DNA of 64,000 bases from Pseudomonas abieticivorans (GCF_023509015.1 NZ_CP094975.1:4395501-4459500), one strand, 5' to 3'. Positions 9,687 through 20,412 are shown, counted from the stretch's first letter. A program made the numbers and translations. Notes: generated by a model not told the origin, from the letters alone.

Positions 9687-12429
9687 TTACTTGGCGATCA
9701 GTTGGCGCAACACGTAATGCAGGATGCCGCCGGCCTTGAAATACTCCACTTCATTGAGCGTATCAATGCGGCACAGCACCTTGACCTGTTCCTGCAGGCC
9801 GTTTTCACGGGTGATGCGCAGGGTCAGGTCCATGCCAGGGTGGATCTCGGCGCCGGTCAGGCCGCTGATGTCCAGGGTTTCCTTGCCGCTCAGGTGCAGC
9901 GACTTGCGGCTTTGGCCGTCCTTGAACTGCAAGGGCAGCACGCCCATGCCCACCAGGTTGGAGCGGTGGATGCGCTCGAAGCTTTCGGCGATCACCGCTT
10001 TTACGCCCAGCAGGTTGGTGCCCTTGGCTGCCCAGTCGCGGCTCGAACCGGTGCCGTATTCCTGGCCGGCAACCACCACCAGCGGCGTGCCGGCTTTCTG
10101 GTAGGCCATGGCCGCGTCGTAAATGGCCAGTTTTTCCCCGGTGGGGATATAGATCGTGTTGCCGCCTTCTTCCCCGCCAAGCATTTCGTTGCGGATGCGG
10201 ATATTGGCAAAAGTGCCGCGCATCATCACTTCGTGGTTGCCACGTCGCGAGCCGTAAGAGTTGAAGTCGCGCGGCTCCACGCCTTTTTCCCGCAGGTAGC
10301 GCCCGGCCGGGCTGTCGGCCTTGATGTTGCCTGCCGGCGAAATATGATCGGTGGTGACCGAGTCGCCCAGCAGGGCCAACACCCGTGCGCCCTTGACGTC
10401 GGCGATCACCGGCAGGGGGCCGGCGATGTCGTCGAAAAAGGGTGGGTGCTGGATGTAGGTGGAGTCGTCCTGCCACACGTAGGTCGCGGCCTTGGGCACT
10501 TCAATGGCCTGCCATTGCGCGTCGCCGGCGAACACTTCGGCGTATTCCTTGTGGAACATCGCGGTGTCGACCTTGGCCACCGCGTCGGCGATTTCCTGGC
10601 TGGTAGGCCAGATGTCGCGCAGGTACACCGGTTGCCCGTCGCTGCCGGTGCCCAGGGGTTCGCTGCTGAGGTCGCTGCGCACCGTGCCGGCCAGTGCATA
10701 CGCCACCACCAAGGGCGGCGAGGCCAGCCAGTTGGTCTTGACCAGCGGGTGCACGCGGCCTTCGAAGTTGCGGTTGCCGGACAGCACCGAGGCCACGGTC
10801 AGGTCCGACTGCTGGATGGCTTTCTCGATCGGCTCGTCCAGCGGGCCCGAGTTGCCGATGCAGGTGGTGCAGCCGTAACCCACCAGGTCAAAGCCCAGGG
10901 CGTCGAGGTATTGGGTCAGGCCGGCGGCCTTGTAGTAGTCGGTGACCACCTTGGAGCCGGGGGCCAGGGAGCTCTTGACCCAGGGTTTGCGCTTGAGGCC
11001 CTTTTCCACGGCTTTTTTCGCCACCAGCCCTGCGGCCATCATCACGCTGGGGTTGGAGGTGTTGGTGCATGAGGTGATCGCGGCAATCACCACGGCACCG
11101 TGCTTGAGGTTGTAGGTCTGGCCCTGCCAGGTGTACTCGGCCTCGCCGGCCTGGTCGGCATTGCCCACGGCCACGCCGCCACCGCCTTCGCTTTCCAGGC
11201 GGCCCTCTTCCTTGGAGGAGGGCTTGAGTTGCAGGCCGATGAAATCGCTGAAGGCCTGGGGCACCTTGGGCAGGGCTACGCGGTCTTGCGGGCGCTTGGG
11301 CCCGGCGAGGCTGGCTTCGACTTCGCCCATGTCCAGCGCCAGGCTGTCGGTAAAGGCCGGCTCCATGCCGGGCAGGCGCCACAGGCCTTGGGCCTTGCAG
11401 TATGCTTCGACCAGCTTGACGGTGGCATCGGGGCGGCCCGACAGGCGCAGGTAGTCCAGCGTGACGTCGTCCACCGGGAAGAAACCGCAGGTAGCGCCGT
11501 ATTCCGGGGCCATGTTGGCGATGGTGGCGCGGTCGGCCAGCGGTAGGTCGGCCAAGCCGTCGCCGTAAAACTCGACGAATTTGCCCACCACGCCTTTCTT
11601 GCGCAGCATCTGGGTGACGGTCAGCACCAGGTCGGTGGCGGTGATGCCTTCCTTGAGCTTGCCGGTGAGCTTGAAGCCAATGACTTCGGGGATCAGCATC
11701 GACACCGGCTGGCCGAGCATGGCCGCTTCCGCTTCGATACCGCCCACGCCCCAGCCGAGCACGCCCAGGCCATTGATCATGGTGGTGTGGGAGTCGGTGC
11801 CCACCAGGGTGTCGGGGAAGGCGTAGGTGCGGCCGTCCTCGTCCTTGGTCCACACGGTACGGCCCAGGTATTCCAGGTTCACCTGGTGGCAGATGCCGGT
11901 ACCCGGCGGCACCACGCTGAAATTGTGAAAGGCGCTTTGGCCCCAACGCAAAAAGGCGTAACGCTCGCCATTGCGCTGCATTTCGATGTCGACGTTTTCA
12001 CCGAACGCTTGCTGATCACCGTACTTGTCGACCATCACCGAGTGGTCGCATCACCAAGTCCACCGGCGACAGCGGGTTGATGCGCTGCGGATCGCCACCG
12101 GCCTTGGCCACGGCGGCGCGCATGGCCGCCAGGTCGACCACCGCCGGTACCCCGGTGAAGTCCTGCATCAGCACGCGTGCGGGGCGGTACTGGATCTCGC
12201 GGTCCGAGCGTCGCTCGTTCAGCCAGTTGGCCAGGGCCTGCAGGTCGGTGCCGGTGACGGTCTTGCCGTCTTCCCAGCGCAACAGGTTTTCCAGCAGTAC
12301 TTTGAGCGACATCGGCAGTTTTTGCAGGTCGCCCAACCGTGCGGCGGCATCCGGCAAACTGAAATAGTGATATTGCTTGTCGTCGACTTGCAGGGTCTTG
12401 AGGGTTTTCAGGCTATCGAGGGAGGGCAT
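9687..12429 (-). pseudogene. acnA: Aconitate hydratase AcnA, +1 frameshift in active-site motif
   Basis: Two overlapping frames together encode a complete AcnA of 913 residues. The N-terminal part runs from ATG 12429 (AAGGAG upstream) to about 12048. The rest continues in another frame to the stop at 9687. The break falls inside the expected [13 protein letters not shown] motif. Removing one C at 12049 (plus strand) restores it. Asp and His of this motif are catalytic in aconitases. The downstream part has the cluster cysteines in SCTNTSNPS and [12 protein letters not shown]. AcnA interconverts citrate and isocitrate. As written it gives no functional enzyme; pseudomonads usually also have AcnB. 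Sequencing error is a serious alternative. Confidence 0.88.
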
Positions 12430-12676
12430 TGACTCAACTCCTTGGCAGGGGCGACGCAAACCTGTTCCCTTGGTTCTACTGAGGTTTGGCCGCCGCTGTA
12501 GACGTCCGCACGGCACGGACCAGACATGAAGCTTAGCTGACTATCCATATACTGGACCGGTGCGGCATGACGCAGGTTCCCAACTTCCTTTATCATGCGC
12601 CGATTTCGGCGACGCGCCATGGGTGCGTGCGCCGTGGCGGCGGGCCAATCCTTGGCCGCTCGTCCAGGAGTGGTGA

Positions 12677-13765
12677 ATGAATACGCTGTTTATGCATTGT
12701 CGGCCGGGCTTCGAAGGCGAAGTCTGCGCAGAAATTTCCGAGCACGCGGCACGCTTGAACGTGGCCGGCTACGCCAAGGGCAAGGCCGCTAGCGCCTGCG
12801 CCGAGTTCGTCTGCCACGAACCCGATGGCCCCCGGCGCTTGATGCAGGGCCTGCGTTTTGCCGACCTGATCTTCCCGCGCCAGTGGGCCCGCGGGCGTTT
12901 CGTCGACCTGCCGGAAACCGATCGCATCAGCGTGTTGCTGGAGCAGTTGGCCGACTATCCGACCTGCGGCAGCCTCTGGCTCGAAGTGCTGGACACCAAC
13001 GATGGCAAAGAGCTGTCGACCTTCTGTCGCAAGTTCGAGGCGCCGCTGCGCAAGGCCCTGCTCAAGGCTGGCAAACTGGTGGACAACGCCGACCTGCCGC
13101 GCCTGCTGTTGACCTTCAAGAGTGGCCGCGAAGTGTTCCTGGGGCTTGCCGAGGCCGATAACCAGGCGATGTGGCCCATGGGTATCCCGCGCTTGAAGTT
13201 TCCGCGCGAGGCGCCCAGCCGTTCGACCCTGAAGCTGGAAGAGGCCTGGCACCACTTTATCCCCCGCCAGGAGTGGGACGAGCGCCTGCACAGCGACATG
13301 ACCGGCGTGGACCTGGGCGCCTCGCCAGGCGGCTGGACCTACCAACTGGTACGTCGCGGCATGCTGGTGACGGCCATCGACAACGGCCCGATGGCCGAGA
13401 GCCTGATGGACACCGGGCTGGTCAAGCACTTGATGGCGGACGGCTTTACCTACCAGCCCAAGCCGCCAGTGGACTGGATGGTGTGCGACATCGTCGAAAA
13501 GCCGGCGCGCAACGCCGCCTTGCTGGAAACCTGGCTGGGCGAAGGCTACTGCCGTGAAGCGGTGGTCAACCTCAAGCTGCCGATGAAGCAGCGCTATGCC
13601 GAAGTGCGGCGCCTGCTGGATCGGATTGCCGATGGCTTCAAGGAACGTGGCATTCGCGTATCGATCGGCTGCAAGCAGTTGTATCACGACCGTGAGGAAG
13701 TGACCTGTCACCTGCGCCGCCTGGAGTCGCCGGCCACCGCTAAAAAAGCACCCCGTAAGCACTGA
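12677..13765 (+). CDS. rlmM: 23S rRNA 2'-O-ribose methyltransferase RlmM (C2498)
   Basis: This 362-residue protein has an N-terminal THUMP-like domain and a C-terminal Rossmann methyltransferase domain. The SAM-binding region is [14 protein letters not shown] (about residues 211-224), and the late K-L-P-M-K segment is typical of 2'-O-methyltransferases. In E. coli RlmM methylates C2498 of 23S rRNA. AGGAG lies six bases before the ATG. It is read away from acnA and followed closely by tusA, so the two may share a transcript. Confidence 0.93.
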   Translation: MNTLFMHCRPGFEGEVCAEISEHAARLNVAGYAKGKAASACAEFVCHEPDGPRRLMQGLRFADLIFPRQWARGRFVDLPETDRISVLLEQLADYPTCGSLWLEVLDTNDGKELSTFCRKFEAPLRKALLKAGKLVDNADLPRLLLTFKSGREVFLGLAEADNQAMWPMGIPRLKFPREAPSRSTLKLEEAWHHFIPRQEWDERLHSDMTGVDLGASPGGWTYQLVRRGMLVTAIDNGPMAESLMDTGLVKHLMADGFTYQPKPPVDWMVCDIVEKPARNAALLETWLGEGYCREAVVNLKLPMKQRYAEVRRLLDRIADGFKERGIRVSIGCKQLYHDREEVTCHLRRLESPATAKKAPRKH

Positions 13766-13775
13766 GGAGTATGTG

Positions 13776-14021
13776 ATGAGTGATTCGACCCTGGCCGAAG
13801 ACGCCGTCCTTGACGCCACCGGGCTGAACTGTCCGGAACCTGTGATGATGCTGCACCAGCACATCCGCGACCTGCCGGCCGGCGGCCTGCTCAAGGTGAT
13901 CGCCACCGATCCGTCGACGCGCCGGGATATACCCAAGTTCTGCGTGTTCCTGGACCATGAGTTGGTGGGGCAGGAAGAGGCGGCGGGGACTTACCTGTAT
14001 TGGATACGCAAGAAAGCCTGA
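13776..14021 (+). CDS. tusA: Sulfur carrier protein TusA
   Basis: This 81-residue protein carries the [10 protein letters not shown] motif with the active Cys at residue 19, as in E. coli TusA. It relays persulfide sulfur in tRNA 2-thiouridine synthesis and other sulfur transfer. The ATG at 13776 is chosen over an in-frame GTG three bases earlier because GAGGAG ends six bases before it. It starts ten bases after the rlmM stop. Confidence 0.94.
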   Translation: MSDSTLAEDAVLDATGLNCPEPVMMLHQHIRDLPAGGLLKVIATDPSTRRDIPKFCVFLDHELVGQEEAAGTYLYWIRKKA

Positions 14022-14031
14022 CACCGCCCCC

Positions 14032-14057
14032 CTGTAGGAGCGGATTTATCCGCGAAA
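14032..14057. repeat. Single REP element
   Basis: One copy of the REP consensus (TGTAGGAGCGGATTTATCCG onward) between tusA and the convergent MATE gene. Confidence 0.8.
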
Positions 14058-14070
14058 CGCCCACCTCGGT

Positions 14071-15481
14071 TCAGACGCCCGCCCGGATCCGCTTGCGGGC
14101 ACTGCGCATCAACCGGAACAACAACATCACCGCCGCGCACGTCAGCCCCACGATCAACCCCTGCCACAGCCCGCTCGGGCCGCTGGGCGCGCCGAACCAG
14201 TCGGTCAGCCCCAGCAGGTAGCCCACCGGCAAGCCGATGCCCCAATAGGCGAACAGCGTCAGGATCATGGTCACCCGCGTGTCCTGGTAGCCACGCAGGG
14301 CGCCGGCGGCCGTCACCTGGACCGCGTCGGAAAACTGGAACAGCGCCGCGTACACGATCAGCATCGAGGCAATGCGCAGCACGTCCGGGTCGGCGGTGTA
14401 GATGGCCGCGATGTGTTCCCGGGTCAGCAGCATCAAACTGGCGGAAAAGCACGCGTAGGCCAGCGCCGTAGCCATGCCGATGCCTGCGGCAAAGCGCGCC
14501 TCGCGTGGCTGGTTGCGGCCCAAGGCCTGGCCAACCCGCACGGTCACGGCCATCCCCAGCGAGAAAGGCACCATGAACACCATCGAGCTGATATTCAGGG
14601 CGATCTGGTGCCCGGCCACCACGGTGGCGCCCAGGCTGCCGATCAGCAGGGCGATCACCGCGAAGATGCTCGACTCGGCAAACACCGCGATGCCGATCGG
14701 CAGGCCGATGTTCAACAAGCGCTTGATCACCGCCCACTGCGGCCACTGGAACTGGCCGAACACTGCCGCGCCCTTGTAGGCCGGTGCCCAGCGAATCCAG
14801 CCGGCCATGCCCAGCAGCATCATCCACATCACGCTGGCCGTGGCCCAGCCACAGCCGACGCCACCCATGGCCGGCACGCCGAAATGCCCATAAATGAACA
14901 CGTAGTTCAGCGGGATGTTCAGCAACAAGCCGCACAGGCCCAGCACCATGCTTGGCCGGGTGCGGCCCATGCCGTCGCTGGTGCAGCGCAACACGTGGTA
15001 CAGCGCCACCGACGGCAGGCCCGTGGCGATGCCGCGCAGGTAGCCCATGACACGGCGCGATCAGCTGCGGGTCCACCTTCATCAGGTGCAGGATGGGCTC
15101 GGCATTCAACAGCAAGGCACAGGCGCCGGCGCCAGCAGCCACCGCCAGCCACAAGGCCTGGCGTACCAGAGGGCCGATTTCGGCGGTTTGCCCGGCGCCG
15201 TGACGTTGCGCGACCTTGGGCGTGGTGGCCAGCAAAATACCGGTCATCAACAAGAACACCGGCACCCAGATCGAGTTGCCCAGGGCCACTGCGGCCAAAT
15301 CCCGCGGGCCAACCCGCCCGGCCATCACCGCATCGACGAAGCCCATGGCGGTGTGCGCCAGTTGCGCGATGATAATCGGCACGGCCAGGGCCAGCAGCGT
15401 GCGCAGTTCCAGGCGGATGCGGGCAGGGCGGTTGAGCGGTGGGGCGGTAGCGGTGGCGGTGGTCACAAAGCGGCTGTCCAT
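14071..15481 (-). pseudogene. MATE multidrug/Na+ antiporter (NorM/PmpM-like), +1 frameshift
   Basis: Two overlapping frames together give a MATE exporter of about 469 residues. The N-terminal ~145 residues start at ATG 15481 (MDSRFVTTATAT) and include LAVPIIIAQLAHTAMGFVDAVMAG. The other 325 or so begin at MGYLRGIATGLPS near 15048. The frame changes between IAP and MGYLRG, around 15049-15053, consistent with one extra base. MATE proteins export cationic drugs using Na+ or H+ gradients through 12 helices. As written the protein stops soon after helix 4. Whether this is decay or an error cannot be told here. Confidence 0.85.
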
Positions 15482-15604
15482 AATGGGTATACAAAAGGAC
15501 CGCCGATTGTACGCCTTGACGCTCAGGTCAGGAAACACACTTGATCGCGGCTGGCCCTGCGGCCCGGCTACGCCTACACTGCCGCCCAAACCTGGGAGCT
15601 TGCC

Positions 15605-16747
15605 ATGCTGATTGTCGCCGACGAAAACATTCCACTGCTCGATGCCTTCTTCGCCGGCTTTGGTGAAATCCGCCGGGTGCCCGGCCGGTCCATCGACCGC
15701 GAAACCCTGGAAGGCGCCGACGTGCTGCTGGTGCGTTCGGTGACACAGGTCAATCGTGCCTTGCTCGAAGGCAGCGCAATCCGTTTTGTGGGCACCTGCA
15801 CCATCGGCACCGATCACCTGGACCTGGATTATTTCGCCGAGCGCGGCATCCAGTGGTCCAGTGCCCCGGGTTGCAACGCCCGTGGGGTGGTCGACTATGT
15901 GCTGGGCAGCCTGCTGACCCTGGCCGAAATCGAAGGGGTGGACTTGGCCCAGCGCCGTTACGGCGTGGTGGGGGCTGGCCAGGTCGGCTCGCGGCTGGTC
16001 AAGGTGCTGCGCGAACTGGGTTGGGACGTACGCGTATGCGACCCGGTGCGCCAGGCGGCCGAAGGCGGCGACTTCGTCAGCCTGGAGGAGGTACTCGACT
16101 ACTGCGACGTGATCAGCCTGCACACGCCGCTGACCCGCACCGGGCCGCACGCCACCTGGCACCTGTTGGGCGAAGAGCGCCTGGCGCGCCTGCCGTCCGG
16201 CGCTTGGCTGATCAACGCCGCCCGGGGGCCGGTGATCGATAACGTGGCCCTGCGTGAGCTGTTGCTCGCCCGCGACGACGTGCAGGCGGTGCTCGACGTG
16301 TGGGAGCACGAGCCACAGGTCGACCTGGAACTGGCTGACCTGTGCGTGCTGGCCACCCCGCACATCGCCGGCTACAGCCTGGACGGCCGTCAACGCGGCA
16401 CCGCGCAGATCTACGATGCGCTGTGTGTTTGGCTTGAAGTGGCCAATGACATCAAGTTGGCCGACCTGCTGCCGCGCCCCTGGCTTGCCGAAATGGCGTT
16501 GCAGGGCCAGACCGATCCGGCCTGGGCCCTGGCGGCGCTGTGCCGTGGCGTGTACGACCCGCGTCGCGACGATGCGGACTTTCGTCGCAGCCTGAGTGAA
16601 GACCCGACGAAGCAGAAGGCGGCGTTCGATGCCTTGCGCAAGCACTACCCGATTCGCCGCGAAATCGAAGGGCTGAAGGTGCGCATCGACGGCTATTCGC
16701 CGGATCTGCGTAAAATCGTGTTGGCGTTGGGCGCTGAACTGGTTTGA
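15605..16747 (+). CDS. pdxB: Erythronate-4-phosphate dehydrogenase PdxB
   Basis: This 380-residue D-2-hydroxyacid dehydrogenase shows [29 protein letters not shown] and the NAD-binding [12 protein letters not shown]. The C-terminal ~100 residues form the PdxB dimerisation domain, which separates it from other family members. It performs the second step of DXP-dependent pyridoxal phosphate synthesis. GGGAG precedes the ATG. Divergent from the MATE gene with about 120 bases between. Length and motifs are normal. Confidence 0.95.
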   Translation: MLIVADENIPLLDAFFAGFGEIRRVPGRSIDRETLEGADVLLVRSVTQVNRALLEGSAIRFVGTCTIGTDHLDLDYFAERGIQWSSAPGCNARGVVDYVLGSLLTLAEIEGVDLAQRRYGVVGAGQVGSRLVKVLRELGWDVRVCDPVRQAAEGGDFVSLEEVLDYCDVISLHTPLTRTGPHATWHLLGEERLARLPSGAWLINAARGPVIDNVALRELLLARDDVQAVLDVWEHEPQVDLELADLCVLATPHIAGYSLDGRQRGTAQIYDALCVWLEVANDIKLADLLPRPWLAEMALQGQTDPAWALAALCRGVYDPRRDDADFRRSLSEDPTKQKAAFDALRKHYPIRREIEGLKVRIDGYSPDLRKIVLALGAELV

Positions 16748-16748
16748 C

Positions 16749-16772
16749 CCTTCGCGGATAAATCCGCGAACC
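16749..16772. repeat. REP half-element
   Basis: A palindromic TTCGCGGATAAATCCGCGAA lies directly after the pdxB stop. It matches the REP head without the GTAGGAGC flank. Confidence 0.7.
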
Positions 16773-16847
16773 GGCCACCGCTTCTTTCGAATTAACACGT
16801 GACCCACCCCGTCATCTGTCCGACAATCACCTTTTTGGCGCTTCGTG

Positions 16848-17639
16848 ATGAGCTGCGTGGTGGAAGAGATCGAAACTGAAGTACCCCGCGAGCGCGTCGA
16901 GCGTTTGCTGGCCGAAGTGCACGATGCCTACGGGATGATCCGGGTGTTGGAGGTCGAGGATTACCGTTTCCTCGAGTTTGGCGATGCCATCGAGCAGAGC
17001 TGCACCTTTACCGCCGATCCCAGTTGGCTGGAGTACGACTATACCCGGGCCATGCTGATCGGGGCCTTGTGCCACGAACAGCCGGACAGCGCGCTGTTCC
17101 TGGGCCTGGGCGCCGGTACCCTGACCCAGGCCTGCCTGAAATTCCTGCCGCTGGAAGACGTCGAGGCCATCGAGTTGCGCCCGGACGTGCCGCGCCTGGC
17201 AATCGAATACATGGGCCTGGACGATGACCCGCGCCTTTATATACGCGTGGGCGATGCGCTTGAGCTGCTGCCGACGGCGGAACCGGCCGACCTGATCTTC
17301 GTCGACTTGTACACCGACCACGGCCCGGCAGTCGGGCACCTGGCGTGGGGCTTCCTGGAAAACTGCCAGAAACGGCTGAACCCGGGCGGCTGGCTGATCA
17401 TCAACCAGTGGGCCAATGAAGACGACGGCAAGCCCTTGGGCGCTGCGTTGCTGCGCGGCCTGTACCACCGGCATTACTGGGAGCTGCCGGTGAAGGAGGG
17501 CAATGTCATCCTGATGGTGCCCGCCGACCTCGACCAGGCACTCGACCTGCCGGGCCTGAGTGCGCGTGCAGAGGCCTTGGCGCCGCGCCTGGGCTATTCG
17601 TTGCAGTCGCTGATCGGGCAGATTCGCCCAGCCAGTTGA
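16848..17639 (+). CDS. Spermidine-synthase-like class I methyltransferase-fold protein
   Basis: About 263 residues with a SpeE-like fold. There is an ALFLGLGAGTLTQACLKF glycine-rich nucleotide-binding loop near residue 85, an acidic residue in VEAIELRPDV, and a DLIFVDLYTDHG segment matching the SpeE active-site loop. The N-terminal beta domain of true spermidine synthases is short, so polyamine synthesis is not assured. The start is uncertain: ATG 16848, with GTG at 16845 and 16857 as alternatives and no clear ribosome binding site. Its 3' end overlaps the opposing crotonase gene by 46 bases. Confidence 0.75.
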   Translation: MSCVVEEIETEVPRERVERLLAEVHDAYGMIRVLEVEDYRFLEFGDAIEQSCTFTADPSWLEYDYTRAMLIGALCHEQPDSALFLGLGAGTLTQACLKFLPLEDVEAIELRPDVPRLAIEYMGLDDDPRLYIRVGDALELLPTAEPADLIFVDLYTDHGPAVGHLAWGFLENCQKRLNPGGWLIINQWANEDDGKPLGAALLRGLYHRHYWELPVKEGNVILMVPADLDQALDLPGLSARAEALAPRLGYSLQSLIGQIRPAS

Positions 17640-18265
17640 TGGGTGCTGGCCTGGGCTGCGATGCGCTCGGCCAGTTGCAGGGCGCGCGGCATCAGGTCTT
17701 CGCTGGCCATCACCTCTTGCACCAGGCCCAGGCGCAGCGCTTCGTGGGCGTCGAACTCATCGCCCGTCAACAACCAGCGCATCGCGTTGCCGCGCCCGGC
17801 AATTTCCTGGAAGCGCGCGGTGGCGCCGCCGAACGGGAAGTGCCCGGGCGTGGCCTCCAAGTGAGCGTAGCGGGTATTGCTGGCGCACAGGTTGATGTCG
17901 GCGGCCAGCATCAATTCGATGCCCAGTGTCATGCAGTAGCCTTGCGTGGCCACGATCACAGGCTTGGTCACGGCCGGGCCGTTGCCCAGTTGCCAGGGGT
18001 CGCAGCCGCCGGGTGGCACCGTCCAGCCCTGCAGCAGGTTGTCGTTGGCCTCGGGCAGTTCAAGGCCTGCGCAAAAATGCTCGCCCTGTGCATAGACCAC
18101 GGCGGCGCGGGCGGCTGGGTCGCGCTCATACTCGCCATAGGCCAGGCACAGTTGCTCCAGCATGGCCAAGTCGAAGGCGTTGCGCTGGGCGACCCTGTCC
18201 AGGCCGATCAGCATCACGGCGCCACGCAGTTCTCGACTGACGTGGCCAGGGCAAGGTGGGCTCAT
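17594..18265 (-). CDS. Enoyl-CoA hydratase/isomerase (crotonase), apparently C-terminally truncated
   Basis: This 223-residue protein starts at ATG 18265 with GAGG upstream. It has the crotonase core: the oxyanion-hole segment EHFCAGLEL, then TQGYCMTLGIELMLAADINLC. Family members usually run about 250-270 residues. Here homology appears to stop after LAERIAAQA, and the last ~18 residues are simply antisense to the 3' end of the spermidine-synthase-like gene. That suggests a deletion fused the two convergent genes and removed the trimerisation helices. Function is doubtful. Substrate is unknown. Confidence 0.75.
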   Translation of the reverse strand: MSPPCPGHVSRELRGAVMLIGLDRVAQRNAFDLAMLEQLCLAYGEYERDPAARAAVVYAQGEHFCAGLELPEANDNLLQGWTVPPGGCDPWQLGNGPAVTKPVIVATQGYCMTLGIELMLAADINLCASNTRYAHLEATPGHFPFGGATARFQEIAGRGNAMRWLLTGDEFDAHEALRLGLVQEVMASEDLMPRALQLAERIAAQASTHQLAGRICPISDCNE

Positions 18266-18454
18266 TCGGGCATTCCTCAACAGGCAGACGGATGGGGGTT
18301 GGGCGCCTTCAGGTGAAACGATTTAGCCCACGAGCCAGCCCCGCGTGCATTAAGCAAAGTAGACGTCTTGTGGATTATCCGCAAAGCCTGTGTCATTCAG
18401 GTGTACAGCCGTCCGATAGTGTGAAAAAACTCTCACGGGATCGGCGATTTCAGG

Positions 18455-18460
18455 TATAGT
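18455..18460 (+). promoter_or_regulatory. Probable -10 element for deaD
   Basis: TATAGT lies about 216 bases before the deaD start. The -35 region is poor. Transcription from here would give a long untranslated leader. Confidence 0.5.
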
Positions 18461-18676
18461 GCGCGCCGGTCTTTAATCAGGCCACGTTTAGGTAGCGCAA
18501 TCCCCCGAAGACAGCTTCGGCTGCATGTCCGTTCCGCGGACTCTCCCTAACGATTCTTTCATTCAATCGTTTTCGCAAATCCCCGCCGACAAAGCTGCCA
18601 GGGTGACTCTCGAGTCTTACAAGGCATGCGCAGCTTTGGAGCATGGGTCTTTGCGGATGCACTTAGAGGCAGACCC
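18461..18676 (+). promoter_or_regulatory. Long structured 5' leader of deaD
   Basis: About 215 bases lie between the likely promoter and the start codon, with several short hairpins (for example around GAAGACAGCTTC at 18508-18519 and GTCCGTTCCGCGGAC at 18527-18541) and no gene. Long leaders on DEAD-box cold-shock helicase genes are known to mediate temperature or autoregulation in other bacteria. Confidence 0.5.
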
Positions 18677-20350
18677 ATGACCCAGGAAACCGGCGGCTTC
18701 GCCGCTCTCGGACTTAACCCGAATATTGTTGCAGCCGTCGTCGCGACTGGCTACGAAGAGCCGTCGGCTATTCAGCAGCAATCGATCCCAATCATCCTGG
18801 AAGGTCATGACATGATCGGCCAGGCGCAGACAGGTACCGGTAAAACCGCTGCCTTCGCACTGCCGATTCTGAGTCGCATCGATCCGAACAAGCGCGAGCC
18901 GCAAGCCCTGATCCTGGCGCCAACCCGTGAGTTGGCGCTGCAAGTAGCCACTGCATTCGAAACCTATGCCAAGCAAATGCCTGGCGTAACCGTAGTGGCC
19001 GTGTATGGCGGTGCCCCGATGGGCCCGCAGTTGAAAGCCATCCGTAACGGCGCGCAAATCGTCGTTGCTACCCCTGGCCGTCTGTGCGACCACCTGCGTC
19101 GCGACGAAAAAGTGCTGGCGACCGTGAACCACCTGGTTCTCGACGAAGCTGACGAAATGCTCAAGCTGGGCTTCATGGACGACCTGGAAGTCATCTTCAA
19201 GGCCATGCCGGAAACCCGTCAGACCGTATTGTTCTCGGCGACCCTGCCGCAGTCGATCCGCGCGATCGCCGAGCGTCACCTCAAAGACCCGAAACACGTC
19301 AAGATCCAGAGCAAGACCCAGACCGTTACCGCGATCGAGCAGGCTCACCTGCTGGTTCACGCTGACCAGAAAACTTCGGCTGTCCTGCGTTTGCTGGAAG
19401 TGGAAGAGTTCGACGCCCTGATCGCTTTCGTGCGTACCAAGCAAGCGACCCTGGACCTGGCCAGCGCCCTTGAAGCCAAAGGCTACAAGGCTGCTGCCCT
19501 GAACGGTGACATCGCTCAGAACCAGCGTGAGCGCGTAATCGAGTCGCTCAAGGATGGCCGTCTGGACATCGTTGTGGCCACCGACGTTGCTGCTCGTGGC
19601 CTGGACGTTCCGCGCATCACTCACGTGTTCAACGTTGACATGCCGTACGACCCGGAGTCCTACGTTCACCGTATCGGCCGTACCGGCCGTGCCGGTCGCG
19701 AAGGTCGTGCACTGCTGCTGGTAACTCCGCGCGAGCGCCGCATGCTGCAAGTGATCGAGCGTGTTACGGGTCAAAAGGTTGCTGAAGTTCGCCTGCCGAA
19801 CGCTCAAGCCGTTCTGGACGCCCGCATCAAGAAGCTGACCAACAGCCTCGCGCCGCTGGTGGCTGACGCCGAAGCAACTCACGGTGAACTGCTGGATCGC
19901 CTGACTGCCGATATCGGTTGCACCCCGCGTGCCCTGGCTGCCGCCCTGCTGCGCAAGGCTACCAATGGTCAGGCCCTGACCTTGGACGCCGTTGAGCGTG
20001 AACAGCCGTTGGTTCCGACCAACAGCGCACCACGTGAGCGTACTGGCGGTGATCGCCCTGAGCGCAGCGGTGGTGAGCGTGAGCGTCGTGCGCCAATGCC
20101 ACTGGCCGAAGGCCGTGCGCGTTGCCGTACTGCCCTGGGTGCTCGCGACGGTATCGCCGCGAAAAACCTGCTGGGTGCCATCCTGAACGAAGGCGGCCTG
20201 GCCCGCGAAGCAATCGGCCGCATCCAGGTGCGCGACAGCTTCAGCCTGGTCGAGCTGCCGGAAGACGGTCTGGAAAAACTGCTGACCAAGCTCAAGGACA
20301 CTCGTGTTGCCGGTAAGCAGCTGAAGCTGCGCCGTTATCGCGAGGACTGA
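18677..20350 (+). CDS. deaD: ATP-dependent DEAD-box RNA helicase DeaD/CsdA
   Basis: This 557-residue helicase starts at MTQETGG (ATG 18677); the in-frame extension upstream is leader. Motifs in order are AQTGTGKT (Walker A), PTRELALQ, DEADEM, SAT and HRIGRTGRAGR. A C-terminal DbpA-type RNA-binding domain follows, ending in a basic tail. The region near residues 450-475 is rich in Arg, Glu and Gly. DeaD-type helicases act in ribosome assembly and mRNA turnover, especially in the cold. Codon use is strongly biased, suggesting high expression. An intrinsic terminator follows. Confidence 0.94.
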   Translation: MTQETGGFAALGLNPNIVAAVVATGYEEPSAIQQQSIPIILEGHDMIGQAQTGTGKTAAFALPILSRIDPNKREPQALILAPTRELALQVATAFETYAKQMPGVTVVAVYGGAPMGPQLKAIRNGAQIVVATPGRLCDHLRRDEKVLATVNHLVLDEADEMLKLGFMDDLEVIFKAMPETRQTVLFSATLPQSIRAIAERHLKDPKHVKIQSKTQTVTAIEQAHLLVHADQKTSAVLRLLEVEEFDALIAFVRTKQATLDLASALEAKGYKAAALNGDIAQNQRERVIESLKDGRLDIVVATDVAARGLDVPRITHVFNVDMPYDPESYVHRIGRTGRAGREGRALLLVTPRERRMLQVIERVTGQKVAEVRLPNAQAVLDARIKKLTNSLAPLVADAEATHGELLDRLTADIGCTPRALAAALLRKATNGQALTLDAVEREQPLVPTNSAPRERTGGDRPERSGGERERRAPMPLAEGRARCRTALGARDGIAAKNLLGAILNEGGLAREAIGRIQVRDSFSLVELPEDGLEKLLTKLKDTRVAGKQLKLRRYRED

Positions 20351-20380
20351 TCACTGCCTGGCAGTTGATTAGCGCTTGAA

Positions 20381-20412
20381 AAAATCCCCGACTGGTTCGG
20401 GGATTTTTTTTG
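20381..20412 (+). terminator. Intrinsic terminator of deaD
   Basis: The stem AAATCCCCGA/TCGGGGATTT with a four-base loop is followed by a run of T on the plus strand. Confidence 0.9.

Noticed and set aside
9618..11072. 484-codon plus-strand frame opposite acnA
   Set aside because: Antisense shadow; AcnA motifs are on the minus strand.
12593..13936. 447-codon minus-strand frame opposite rlmM
   Set aside because: Antisense of rlmM with no recognisable domain.
13991..16807. 938-codon minus-strand frame spanning pdxB and the MATE gene
   Set aside because: Chance fusion of pdxB antisense, the MATE N-terminus and out-of-frame MATE sequence created by the frameshift.
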